Translations under genes and position numbers: made by a program
Part shown: positions 1-7,780 of the stretch, one piece after another
Numbering within the stretch: position 1 is the stretch's first letter
Layout of the letters: each line of letters begins with the position of its first letter
The notes under the pieces: generated by a model
Told to the model about the DNA's origin: nothing
What the model saw: only the letters and a program-made list of their open reading frames with translations
Database searches by the model: none
Origin: an uncultured Slackia sp.
Lineage (GTDB): Bacteria > Actinomycetota > Coriobacteriia > Coriobacteriales > Eggerthellaceae
DNA: 42,930 nucleotides
Direction of reading: 5' to 3'
NCBI RefSeq assembly: GCF_959608125.1
Contig: NZ_CAUHPG010000020.1
Location: 1 to 42,930 of the forward strand

Positions 1-1084
1 GGGTCTGCAGCATCCACAGCTTGCCCTGCTCGATGGTGAACTCGATGTCGCACATGTCGCGATAGTGGTTCTCCAGGGTGACGAACACCTCTTCGAGCTC
101 GGCGCCGGCCTCCTGCAGACCCTCGACATGCTTGAGCTCGGCGATGGGGCTCGTGTTGCGGATGCCTGCGACGACGTCTTCGCCCTGGGCGTTGACCAGG
201 TAGTCGCCGTAGAATTCCTTCTCGCCGTTAGCGGGGTTGCGCGTGAACGCGACGCCGGTAGCGGAGGTCTCGCCCTTGTTGCCGAAGACCATGGTCTGCA
301 CGTTGACGGCGGTACCCAGGTCGTCGGCGATCTTGTTCTGCTTGCGATAGAGGGTCGCGCGCGGGTTGTTCCAGCTGCCGAAAACGGCCTCGATGGCAAG
401 CCTGAGCTGGGTGTCGGGATCCTGCGGGAAGGTCACGCGGCCGTCGACGACGAGCGCGGGATACTCTTCGGCGGAAACGTTCTCGGAAAAGATGTTCTTG
501 AACTCCTCGACGAGCTCCTGCAGGTCCTCGGCAGTGAGGTCTGCGTCGCTCTTCACGCCGCGGACGATCTTCTTCGCATTGATGGCGTTCTCGAACAGGT
601 CGCCGTCAAGACCCATAACGACGTTGGAGAACATCTGGATGAAGCGGCGATAGCTGTCCCACGAGAAACGGGGGTTCTCGGTGTGCTTGATCAGGCCGTT
701 GATGGACTGGTCGTTCAAACCCAGGTTGAGAACCGTGTCCATCATGCCCGGCATGGACATGGGAGCGCCGGAACGCACGGAGACGAGCAGGGGATCTTCG
801 GAGTCGCCGATCTTCTTGCCGATGCGACGCTCCAGGTCGAGACGGTACTGCTCGATTTCATCGAGCGCGCCGGCGGGCCAGGTGTTGTCGGCATTGGCGT
901 ATTCCATACAGGTCTGACAGGTGATGGTGAATCCCGGAGGCACAGGAAGGCCGATCACGGCCATCTCGGCGAGGTTCGCGCCCTTGCCGCCAAGGATGTA
1001 CTTCATATCCTTGTTGCCCTCGGTAACGTTGTTGCCCTCGGCGTCCTTACCGAACGCGTAGACACGCTTGACGTCAGCAGTCAC
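1..1084 (-). CDS. ppdK: Pyruvate, phosphate dikinase, N-terminal part (cut by window edge)
   Basis: The enzyme interconverts pyruvate, ATP and Pi with phosphoenolpyruvate, AMP and PPi in the cytosol. The visible 361 codons cover the nucleotide-binding part: an early GGKGANLAEM segment near residue 32 and the family signature SVRSGAPMSMPGMMDT near residue 100. The phosphohistidine and PEP-binding domains lie beyond the window. I chose a GTG start at 1084 because GAAGGAG sits seven bases upstream and the reading frame begins VTADVKRVYAFG, as in the family. The gene for its bifunctional regulator lies just upstream on the same strand with a 45-base gap, so the two are probably co-transcribed. 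No frameshift is seen in the visible part. Confidence 0.96.
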   Translation of the reverse strand, partial: MTADVKRVYAFGKDAEGNNVTEGNKDMKYILGGKGANLAEMAVIGLPVPPGFTITCQTCMEYANADNTWPAGALDEIEQYRLDLERRIGKKIGDSEDPLLVSVRSGAPMSMPGMMDTVLNLGLNDQSINGLIKHTENPRFSWDSYRRFIQMFSNVVMGLDGDLFENAINAKKIVRGVKSDADLTAEDLQELVEEFKNIFSENVSAEEYPALVVDGRVTFPQDPDTQLRLAIEAVFGSWNNPRATLYRKQNKIADDLGTAVNVQTMVFGNKGETSATGVAFTRNPANGEKEFYGDYLVNAQGEDVVAGIRNTSPIAELKHVEGLQEAGAELEEVFVTLENHYRDMCDIEFTIEQGKLWMLQT

Positions 1085-1129
1085 TGTATTCTCCTTCGTG
1101 ATAGATACCCTACTGCACAAAGAGCAATA

Positions 1130-2035
1130 TTACTCAAAGATGGTCTTTTGGAACGGATGAGCCAGCTCATAGTAGCGTAAAATCTCCTGAGCGGTTTCTT
1201 CTACGGCCTTATTGTCCGTTCTGATGACGATGCAGCCCAGTTTGCGCATCAGCGCACGGGCCTCTTCGAGATCCTGATAGACCATCTCGGGCTCGGCATA
1301 GCTCGCCGCCACGGCGGCCGCGCCGCGTCCGGCGCCGCCGAGCCTGCGCGAACGGATGCCCACCAACACGTCAGGCGTCGTCATCAAGCCGAAGATCCTC
1401 GAAGGATCGCAATCATAAATCTCCTTCGGAGGCTCGACGCCCAGCGCAAGCGGCACGTTGGCCACCTTGTATCCCTCCATGCCCATATATATAGAGATAG
1501 GCGTCTTCGACGAGCGGGACACGCCGAGCAGCACGATATCGGCTTCGGCGAGATCTTGCGGATTGCGGCCGTCGTCGTGTTCCACCGTGAATTCCATGGC
1601 GGCGATGCGGCGGAAGTAATGGGCGTCGGTCGTGCGCAGAAGCCCGGGGTTGTTGCGCGGCGAAAGGCCCGACGCATCGGCCAGGGCATGGATCGGCGTG
1701 CTCATGATATCGACGCCATGCAGGCCCGCCTCCTGACAGAACGCGCGCAGCTTCGAACGCATTTCGGGATCGACCAGCGTGAAGAACACCACCAGGTCGT
1801 CCTTGAGCCCCGCTTCGCGATAACGCTCCTGGTGCGAGGTAAGGAAGTTCACGATCTCGTCGAAATTGCGCGCCTTCGGCAAGATCTCGATATACGGCTC
1901 GGGAACGCCGAATTGGCCTGCGGCCGCTCGGGCGAGCGTATGCGCGGTAGCACCGAGAGAGTCGCTGACGATATAGATAGTAGGAAGCGGAGAATCGTTG
2001 TGAATGCAAATACGCTCTCGCAGGTCTCCCGACAT
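1130..2035 (-). CDS. PPDK regulatory protein (DUF299 kinase/pyrophosphorylase)
   Basis: This 301-residue protein belongs to the DUF299 family (PDRP1, YqfL, PpsR), which inactivates PPDK by ADP-dependent phosphorylation of a threonine and reactivates it by Pi-dependent dephosphorylation. The family P-loop GVSRSSKTP is at residues 171-179, and the N-terminal IYIVSDSLGATA segment at 20-31 is also typical. The length is slightly above the usual 270. The ATG at 2035 is preceded by AAAGGGGAGAGGCC. The position directly upstream of ppdK supports PPDK, rather than PEP synthase, as target. Two small GC hairpins lie in the leader, one of them (GCGTCG/CGACGC) just ahead of the ribosome binding site. Their role is unknown. 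Confidence 0.93.
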   Translation of the reverse strand: MSGDLRERICIHNDSPLPTIYIVSDSLGATAHTLARAAAGQFGVPEPYIEILPKARNFDEIVNFLTSHQERYREAGLKDDLVVFFTLVDPEMRSKLRAFCQEAGLHGVDIMSTPIHALADASGLSPRNNPGLLRTTDAHYFRRIAAMEFTVEHDDGRNPQDLAEADIVLLGVSRSSKTPISIYMGMEGYKVANVPLALGVEPPKEIYDCDPSRIFGLMTTPDVLVGIRSRRLGGAGRGAAAVAASYAEPEMVYQDLEEARALMRKLGCIVIRTDNKAVEETAQEILRYYELAHPFQKTIFE

Positions 2036-2144
2036 GGCCTCTCCCCTTTCCGTGCGTCGAAACCCGACGCAGCGATACGATTGGGCGAAGCGGCATAAGC
2101 CGCCTGGACGAGAATCCGTCCGTAGTTCTGCTCAATATACAAAA

Positions 2145-2175
2145 AACCGGCCCCCGTAAAAACGGGAAGCCGGTT
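2145..2175 (-). terminator. Rho-independent terminator after glyS
   Basis: On the minus strand ACCGGC and CCCGT pair with ACGGG and GCCGGT around a TTTT loop, and a run of six T follows. It lies 40 bases past the glyS stop and separates glyS from the regulator of ppdK. Confidence 0.9.
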
Positions 2176-2217
2176 CATCCATAGAAACGGAATCGATACG
2201 CGCGCTATCGGCGTCGA

Positions 2218-4302
2218 TCACTTGGCGAGCTGACCGAAGTCGGCCACGCGGGCGAACACGTCGACGAAACGGTTCAGGATGCGCAGACGATTCTCGCGCA
2301 GGGCGACGTCCTCGTCCATGACCATGACCTTCTCGAAGAACAGATCGACGGGTTTGCGCAGCGAGGCGAGCTCGGCGAGCGCCTCGGGATAATCGTCGGC
2401 ATCGAGGGCGCGGGCCACGCGGCCTTCGGCCTGGACGACCGCGCAAGCCAGCGCATGCTCGACCTCGGAGAGCAGCGATTCGTCATAATCGCAGCCCAGC
2501 GACGCGTCGCGCAGGTTGTTGGCGCGGGCGTAGGCAATGGCCAGGTCGGCGAAGGTATCGGGAGCCTCCTGACGCGCATGCTCGAGGGCGTGGACGCGGT
2601 TGATGAGCTCGAGCGGCTCGCGCACGCCTGCGGCGAGCACGGCGTCGATGGCGTCGGCGCTGCTGCCGCCGTCGCGCATCATGACCTTCGTACGCGTGAT
2701 GAAGAACTCGATGACCTGCTCGCGCACGGCCGCAGCGTCGAATTCGATGCCGTCGGCGGCGTACGCGGCCAAGGAAGCGTCGATCGCGGGGACCAGCTCG
2801 ACGTCGATCGCGTCATCGCCAGTCAACATGGCCACGATGCCGAGGGCGCTGCGGCGCAGGGCGAACGGGTCGGAAGAACCGGTCGGAGCCTGGTCGACCG
2901 CGAACAGGCCGCAGATCGTGTCGAGCTTATCGGCGAACGCGACGGCCTTGCCCACGCGGGTCGCGGGGGTGGCGTCGCCCGAGAAGCGAGGACGATAGTG
3001 GTCGGCGATGGCGCCTGCCACCACGTCGGTCTCGCCCGCGGCCTTGGCATAGTAAGAGCCCATGATGCCCTGGACGCTCGTGAACTCGACGACCGCGCCC
3101 GTCACCAGGTCGGCCTTGCACAGATAGGCCGCGCGCAGGGCGTCCGCCTTCTCCTGGCCTTCGAGGCCTGCGGCGGCGCACAGGTGCTCGACCAGCTTGA
3201 CGATGCGCTTGGTTTTGGCGAGCGTGGTGCCCAGCTTCTCCTGGAAGACGACCTCGTCGAGGCGCTCGACGTAGGACTCCAGCGGAGCCTTGAGGTCTTC
3301 GTCGTAGAAGAATTTGGCGTCATAGAGGCGGGCCGCCACGACGCGCTGGTTGCCGTCGACGATGTTCGCCTCGAACTCGGGATTGCCGTTCGAGGTGATC
3401 AGGAACTTGTTCGCAAGCGATCCGTCGGCGTTGAACAGCGGGAAATAGCGCTGGTGGACGAGCATCGCGTCGACGATGATTTCCTTCGGCACGGCCAGGA
3501 ACAGCTCGTCGAACTCGCCCACCATGACCGTAGGATACTCGGAGAGGTTCACGACCTCGGCGAGGGTCTTCGCGGGAAGCTCGGCGGTCAGGCCGCATGC
3601 CTTCTCGGCCTCGGCCACCTGGGCGCGGATGGACTGCTCGCGCTCCTGCTCGGTCACGACGACGAACGCGTTGCGGATCGTATCGATCAGCTGGTCGGCG
3701 TGGGCCACAGCGTGCGGGCCGGGAGCCAGGAAGCGATGGCCGCGGGTCTCGTTGCCGGCCTCGAGGCCTGCGAAACGGACCGGGACGACCGCGTCGCCCA
3801 GCATGGCCACGATCCAGCGCACCGGGCGCGAGAAGTACTGGCTCGTAGTGCCCCAACGGCACGACTTGGGCCAGGAGATGGATGCGATGACGCCCTCGAG
3901 CACCTCGGGCAGCAGCGCGGCCACGTCGGCGGCAGGGGTCTCCTTCACCGCGTAGACGTATTCGACGCCGCCCTCGTCGCGACGCTCGAGCGCGGACACA
4001 TCGACGCCCTTGCCGCGCGCGAAGCCTGCGGCGGCCTTGGTCGGATTGCCCTCGGCGTCGAACGCGATCTTGGCGGCGGGACCGCGGAACTGCTCGACGG
4101 TTGCCTCGGTGCGTTCGGGCACGCCCTCGACGATCGCGATCAGACGACGGGGCGTGGAATAGGCCTTGACCTCGTCGAAGGGAACGCGGGCGGATGCCAG
4201 TGCCTCGGAAACCAGGCGCGGCAGCTGCTCGGTCGCGGCGTGCAGGTCGAATGCGGGAAGCTCTTCGGTGCCGATTTCGAATGCGAGCGTGGTCTTTTCC
4301 AT
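2218..4302 (-). CDS. glyS: Glycyl-tRNA synthetase beta subunit
   Basis: This is the beta chain (694 residues) of the alpha2-beta2 glycyl-tRNA synthetase, which recognises and charges tRNA-Gly with the alpha chain. The N-terminus (FEIGTEELP, residues 7-15) is the family signature, and KSCRWGTTSQYFSRPVRWIV appears near 150. The length matches the family. I placed the start at 4302, where the protein begins MEKTTLAFEIGTEELP. Its ribosome binding site, AAGGAGG, lies inside the last codons of glyQ, and only one base separates the glyQ stop from this ATG, so translation is probably coupled. A reading frame of 626 codons runs antisense to it but has no family features. Confidence 0.97.
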   Translation of the reverse strand: MEKTTLAFEIGTEELPAFDLHAATEQLPRLVSEALASARVPFDEVKAYSTPRRLIAIVEGVPERTEATVEQFRGPAAKIAFDAEGNPTKAAAGFARGKGVDVSALERRDEGGVEYVYAVKETPAADVAALLPEVLEGVIASISWPKSCRWGTTSQYFSRPVRWIVAMLGDAVVPVRFAGLEAGNETRGHRFLAPGPHAVAHADQLIDTIRNAFVVVTEQEREQSIRAQVAEAEKACGLTAELPAKTLAEVVNLSEYPTVMVGEFDELFLAVPKEIIVDAMLVHQRYFPLFNADGSLANKFLITSNGNPEFEANIVDGNQRVVAARLYDAKFFYDEDLKAPLESYVERLDEVVFQEKLGTTLAKTKRIVKLVEHLCAAAGLEGQEKADALRAAYLCKADLVTGAVVEFTSVQGIMGSYYAKAAGETDVVAGAIADHYRPRFSGDATPATRVGKAVAFADKLDTICGLFAVDQAPTGSSDPFALRRSALGIVAMLTGDDAIDVELVPAIDASLAAYAADGIEFDAAAVREQVIEFFITRTKVMMRDGGSSADAIDAVLAAGVREPLELINRVHALEHARQEAPDTFADLAIAYARANNLRDASLGCDYDESLLSEVEHALACAVVQAEGRVARALDADDYPEALAELASLRKPVDLFFEKVMVMDEDVALRENRLRILNRFVDVFARVADFGQLAK

Positions 4303-4303
4303 C

Positions 4304-5221
4304 CTATGCCTCCTTCGAATCGGCTTCGGGCTTGACGCCCACGACATGCTCCATATACGACGCGCAGCACGCTTTGGCGATCGTGCGGACGCGAAGGATG
4401 TAGCCCATGCGCTCGGTCGCGGAAATGACGCCGCGCGCGTCGAGCAGGTTGAAGGCGTGGCAGCATTTCAGAACGCTGTCGTACGCCGGAAGCGGCAGGC
4501 CCGCTTCGAGGGTGCGCAGGCACTCGGCCTCGCGGTCGTTGAATTCCTGGAACAGGAAGTCGGTATCGGCCACCTCGAAGTTGTAGCGCGAATACTGGCG
4601 CTCGTTTTCGAGATAGACGTCGCCGTAGGTGAAGACGATGCCGTCCTTGCCGCGGCTCCACACGATATCGAACATGCTGTCGACGCCCTGGATGTACATC
4701 GTCAGACGCTCGAGGCCGTAGGCGATTTCCACGGGAACGGGGCTGCACTCGAAGCCGCCGACCTGCTGGAAGTAGGTGAACTGGGTCACTTCCATGCCAT
4801 CGATCCAGACCTCCCAACCAAGGCCCCATGCGCCCAGCGTCGGGCTTTCCCAGTCGTCTTCGACGAAGCGGACGTCGTGCTTATCGGTGTCGATGCCGAT
4901 GGCGCGCAGGCTGCCCAGGTAGAGCTCCTGGATGTCGTCCGGAGAGGGCTTCATGAGGACCTGGAACTGATAATAGAACTGCGTGCGGTTGGGATTTTCG
5001 CCGTAGCGGCCGTCGGTAGGACGGCGGCAACCCTGCACATAGCAGGTGCGCCAGGTGTCGGGGCCCAGCGAGCGAAGCGTGGTCGCAGGCGCATTGGTGC
5101 CCGCGCCGACTTCGTTGTCGTAAGGCTGCAGCACCACGCAGCCCAGATCGGCCCAGTAGCGCTGCAGCGTCAGGATGATGTCCTGGAAGCTGAGCGCGTC
5201 GGGCTTAGCAGCATGACTCAT
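4304..5221 (-). CDS. glyQ: Glycyl-tRNA synthetase alpha subunit
   Basis: This is the catalytic class II alpha subunit (305 residues). It carries the signature LSFQDIILTLQRYWADLGCV at residues 10-29, followed by EVGAGT and the NRTQFYYQFQV strand. It is essential for protein synthesis in bacteria with the two-subunit enzyme. The ATG at 5221 starts two bases after the lepB stop, with AGGAGTGC upstream inside the end of lepB. The order lepB-glyQ-glyS with near-zero gaps indicates one transcript. No upstream T-box is visible: the gene has no leader of its own. Confidence 0.97.
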   Translation of the reverse strand: MSHAAKPDALSFQDIILTLQRYWADLGCVVLQPYDNEVGAGTNAPATTLRSLGPDTWRTCYVQGCRRPTDGRYGENPNRTQFYYQFQVLMKPSPDDIQELYLGSLRAIGIDTDKHDVRFVEDDWESPTLGAWGLGWEVWIDGMEVTQFTYFQQVGGFECSPVPVEIAYGLERLTMYIQGVDSMFDIVWSRGKDGIVFTYGDVYLENERQYSRYNFEVADTDFLFQEFNDREAECLRTLEAGLPLPAYDSVLKCCHAFNLLDARGVISATERMGYILRVRTIAKACCASYMEHVVGVKPEADSKEA

Positions 5222-5223
5222 GA

Positions 5224-5793
5224 TTAAAGCACTCCTATATGATCGAGGGGCCAGTAGATCGCGACGGCGCGTCCGCTCACGGACGTCTCGTCGATGGAAC
5301 CGAAATAACGCGAGTCGGCCGAGTTGGTGCGATTGTCGCCCATGACCCAGATCTCGCCTTCGGGAACCGTGTACGGATAGAGGATATCGACGCCCGACGC
5401 CGTCTTGAGCGGCGCGGTGGGCTTGTCCTGAGTATAGGGCTCGTCGAGCGGCACCCCGTCTACGTAGACGACGCCTTCGATCAGATCGACCGTCTGGCCG
5501 CCCGTGGCGATGGCACGCTTGATCAGCGTGCGGCCAGGGATTTCAGGGTCGTCGAACGTGATGATGTCTCCCGGTTCGACGTCGCGGAAGTAGTAGGTGA
5601 TCTTCTCGGACCAGACGTTGTCGCCGATTTCGATCGTGTCCTCCATCGAGCCTGAGGGAATGGTGTACGGGCAGACCACGAACGTCTGCAGGCCCCACAC
5701 CAAAGCCACCACGAGCAGGATGTAGCCCGCCCACGACAGGACGGTTCTCAGCATGCCGCGCGAACGCGGCGTCGCATGCTGGCCATAGCTCAC
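5224..5793 (-). CDS. lepB: Signal peptidase I
   Basis: This 189-residue membrane protease removes signal peptides from secreted proteins on the outer face of the membrane. One membrane segment spans about residues 15-38. It is followed by the catalytic serine motif IPSGSMEDT, then the box with the general-base lysine in GRTLIKRAIATGG, and the late GDNRTNSADSR motif. These fit a Gram-positive-type SPase I. The start is a GTG at 5793 with TAGGAGGA nine bases upstream. It is followed directly by glyQ and glyS. In many actinobacteria lepB follows trmD and rplS. Here rplS is absent and a terminator separates trmD from lepB, so a promoter near 5800 is expected, though I cannot point to a convincing one. 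Confidence 0.95.
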   Translation of the reverse strand: MSYGQHATPRSRGMLRTVLSWAGYILLVVALVWGLQTFVVCPYTIPSGSMEDTIEIGDNVWSEKITYYFRDVEPGDIITFDDPEIPGRTLIKRAIATGGQTVDLIEGVVYVDGVPLDEPYTQDKPTAPLKTASGVDILYPYTVPEGEIWVMGDNRTNSADSRYFGSIDETSVSGRAVAIYWPLDHIGVL

Positions 5794-5816
5794 GGAAAAT
5801 CCTCCTATGAAATGAA

Positions 5817-5837
5817 AAGGCGCCCTACAGACGCCTT
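5817..5837 (-). terminator. Short terminator overlapping the trmD stop codon
   Basis: On the minus strand AAGGCG and CGCCTT form a 6-bp stem followed by TTTC. The 5' arm overlaps the trmD TAA codon. It is short, so it may be only a partial terminator between trmD and lepB. Confidence 0.5.
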
Positions 5838-6567
5838 AGAATGCCTCGCCGTGCAATGATAGCAAAAAAGCCCGTTCATCCTCGGTTATATTCGCCGTCT
5901 CCAGCAAATCGGGACGCAGGCGCGCAGTGCGCAGCAGAGACTGTTCGCGTCGCCATTTCTCTATGGCGGCGTGATTGCCCGACCTCAAGATGTCGGGAAC
6001 ATCCATGCCGCGATAGCTGGCGGGACGCGTGTATTGCGGGTATTCGAGCAAGCCGTCGTAAAAGCTCTCGTCGATGGCGCTTCCCTCATCGCCGAGGACG
6101 CCGTCGAGCAGCCTGACCACGGCGTCGATCACCACCATCGATGCGAGCTCGCCCGACGTCAGCACGTAGTCGCCCAGCGAGATGCAGCGGTCGGCCAGCG
6201 TGTAGACGCGCTCATCGATGCCTTCGTAGTGCCCGCAGATGAACAACAGGCGGTCCCGCGAGGACAACTCGGTGGCCACGCCCTGGTCGAAAGGCTCGCC
6301 GCACGGAGTGAGAAAGATCGTGTAGGGCTTCGGACCCGCAGCGGCGATGTCGTCGTACGCTTCGAAGATGGGCTCGCACTTCATGACGAGGCCCTGGCCT
6401 CCGCCGTAAGGGTCGTCATCGGTGGTGCGATGGCGGTCATGCGTCCAATCGCGCAGATCGTAGGCATGGAAATCAAGCGCGCCGCATGTCTGGGCGCGCT
6501 TCATAATCGATTCCCCCATCACGGAATCGTACATGTGGGGGAATGTCGAAAGCGTTTCTATCTTCAT
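5836..6567 (-). CDS. trmD: tRNA (guanine37-N1)-methyltransferase
   Basis: TrmD methylates G37 next to the anticodon of tRNAs that read CNN codons and prevents +1 frameshifting. The 243-residue protein shows the SPOUT knot segments: the early IETLSTFPHMYD, DDDPYGGGQGLVMKCEP, then LLFICGHYEGIDERV and SLGDYVLTSGELA, which form the AdoMet pocket. I placed the start at the ATG at 6567 because the protein then begins like the family. Upstream in-frame ATG codons would overlap rimM and add residues not seen in TrmD. It begins four bases after the rimM stop, so the genes are co-transcribed. The ribosome binding site is weak, which suggests coupling to rimM. Confidence 0.96.
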   Translation of the reverse strand: MKIETLSTFPHMYDSVMGESIMKRAQTCGALDFHAYDLRDWTHDRHRTTDDDPYGGGQGLVMKCEPIFEAYDDIAAAGPKPYTIFLTPCGEPFDQGVATELSSRDRLLFICGHYEGIDERVYTLADRCISLGDYVLTSGELASMVVIDAVVRLLDGVLGDEGSAIDESFYDGLLEYPQYTRPASYRGMDVPDILRSGNHAAIEKWRREQSLLRTARLRPDLLETANITEDERAFLLSLHGEAF

Positions 6568-6571
6568 GATG

Positions 6572-7135
6572 CTATGAGTCGTCCTCGGCCGAATCGTCAT
6601 CGGCCGCATCCAGATCGACGAGGCCGCACGGCAAATCCATCGTAAGCACGCGTTCTTCGTCGTCGAATTCGACGATGAGATCGTCGACGAGAGGAATCAA
6701 GACCTCCCCCGCCGCACCTGCGACGATCAAGAGGTCCTGCGTAGGCATTTCCTGCACGTCCTCGATCGTTCCGATGGTGCCGAGCGTGCTGTCGACGACC
6801 AGGAATCCCGCCAGGTAATCGGCGCTCGAATGCATGAAGTCTTCGAAATCTTCGGGCAGGTCGGCACGAGCCGCGAGGCAGTGGCTTCCCATGAGAAGCT
6901 CCGCCGCGTCGCGGTCTTTCACGCGGTCGAATTCGACGGCGTATTCGCCTGCTCCGAGATGCTGCACGCCGCGCACGCGGGCCTTGCGGGGCCCGTCGAG
7001 CGTCGGCGGCACGAAATGCACGTCCAAACCCTCGCATAGAAGGAAAGGAAGGCCGCGCACGGAGCGTGCGACAAGCCTTCCTTTGAGACCTTGGGTTGCG
7101 ATGAGTTCAGCTACGTCAGCCCAACGACGCGCCAT
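6572..7135 (-). CDS. rimM: Ribosome maturation factor RimM
   Basis: RimM binds ribosomal protein S19 and assists maturation of the 30S head domain. The 187-residue sequence has the N-terminal RimM barrel (ELIATQGLKGRLVARS, then a FDRVKDRDAAELLMG helix) and a C-terminal PRC barrel with LGTIGTIEDVQEMPTQDLL and VLIPLVDDLI. The last 15 residues are almost all Asp, Ser and Ala, an acidic tail longer than in most homologues. It begins three bases after khpA ends, in the conserved order rpsP-khpA-rimM-trmD. Confidence 0.93.
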   Translation of the reverse strand: MARRWADVAELIATQGLKGRLVARSVRGLPFLLCEGLDVHFVPPTLDGPRKARVRGVQHLGAGEYAVEFDRVKDRDAAELLMGSHCLAARADLPEDFEDFMHSSADYLAGFLVVDSTLGTIGTIEDVQEMPTQDLLIVAGAAGEVLIPLVDDLIVEFDDEERVLTMDLPCGLVDLDAADDDSAEDDS

Positions 7136-7138
7136 AAG

Positions 7139-7396
7139 CTAATCCTCGATGAGCTCGACCTCGACATCGCCGCCGTCGGCACAGGCCGCGGCGCGAGCGA
7201 GGATGCGGATGGACTTGATGACGCGGCCCTGGCGGCCGATGACCTTTCCGGCGTCATCGGCGGCGACGCGAATCTCGACGAGCTCGGCGCCGCTCTCCGA
7301 AAACGAAGAGGACACCTCGACGGCCTCTTTGTCTTCGACAAGAGGTTCGACGATTTCACGCACCAAGGCGACGATGTCGGATGACGTCTGAGACAT
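7139..7396 (-). CDS. khpA: KH-domain RNA-binding protein KhpA
   Basis: This 85-residue protein is a single KH domain with the RNA-binding GxxG loop in GKVIGRQGRVIKSI (about residues 51-64). KhpA proteins bind RNA widely in Gram-positive bacteria, often with KhpB, and affect cell elongation and small-RNA regulation. The gene sits between rpsP and rimM, its usual place in Firmicutes and Actinobacteria. It starts two bases downstream of the rpsP stop, so it is translated from the same message. The family is clear. The target RNAs are not known from sequence. Confidence 0.93.
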   Translation of the reverse strand: MSQTSSDIVALVREIVEPLVEDKEAVEVSSSFSESGAELVEIRVAADDAGKVIGRQGRVIKSIRILARAAACADGGDVEVELIED

Positions 7397-7398
7397 TG

Positions 7399-7644
7399 CT
7401 ACTGAGCCTTCTTGGCGGTCTCGATGAGACGCTTGACGGTGTCAGTGGGCTGAGCGCCGTTGGCGACCCACTTCTCGACCTTCTCGAGGTCCAGAACGAT
7501 CTCGGAGGGCTCGACGTTGGGGTTGTAGCGGCCGACCTGCTCGATGTAGCGACCGTCACGAGGGCTATGGGCGTCGGCAACGACCACGCGGTAGATCGGC
7601 TTCTTCTTGGCGCCATGGCGGGCGAGACGAATCTTAACTGCCAT
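7399..7644 (-). CDS. rpsP: 30S ribosomal protein S16
   Basis: S16 is an early-assembling protein of the 30S body. The 81-residue protein starts MAVKIRLARHGAKKKPIYRV, the family N-terminus, and includes DGRYIEQVGRYNP. I chose the ATG at 7644, with GAAGGAG nine bases upstream, over an upstream in-frame ATG that lies at the ribosome binding site itself. It is the first gene of the rpsP-khpA-rimM-trmD transcript, which starts from the promoter at 7698-7726. Confidence 0.97.
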   Translation of the reverse strand: MAVKIRLARHGAKKKPIYRVVVADAHSPRDGRYIEQVGRYNPNVEPSEIVLDLEKVEKWVANGAQPTDTVKRLIETAKKAQ

Positions 7645-7697
7645 TTCAGTAGACTCCTTCATGTATACAAGTTACTTCAAAAAACATGCGAGAGGAC

Positions 7698-7726
7698 ATG
7701 ATATAACGTACCACCTCGTTTTTCAA
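7698..7726 (-). promoter_or_regulatory. Promoter of the rpsP operon
   Basis: On the minus strand TTGAAA (7721-7726) and TATCAT (7698-7703) are separated by exactly 17 bases. The expected start of transcription lies about 45 bases before the rpsP ATG. Confidence 0.8.
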
Positions 7727-7727
7727 G

Positions 7728-7762
7728 CGTCCGCGCCTTGCAAACCGGCAAAAACGCGGACG
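7728..7762 (-). terminator. Hairpin after pnp, possible terminator
   Basis: CGTCCGCG and CGCGGACG form an 8-bp stem around a 19-base loop that contains five T. No T run follows on the minus strand, and the rpsP promoter begins two bases later. It could be a processing or stability hairpin rather than a true terminator. Confidence 0.45.
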
Positions 7763-7780
7763 AATCGACGAATGATGCGC

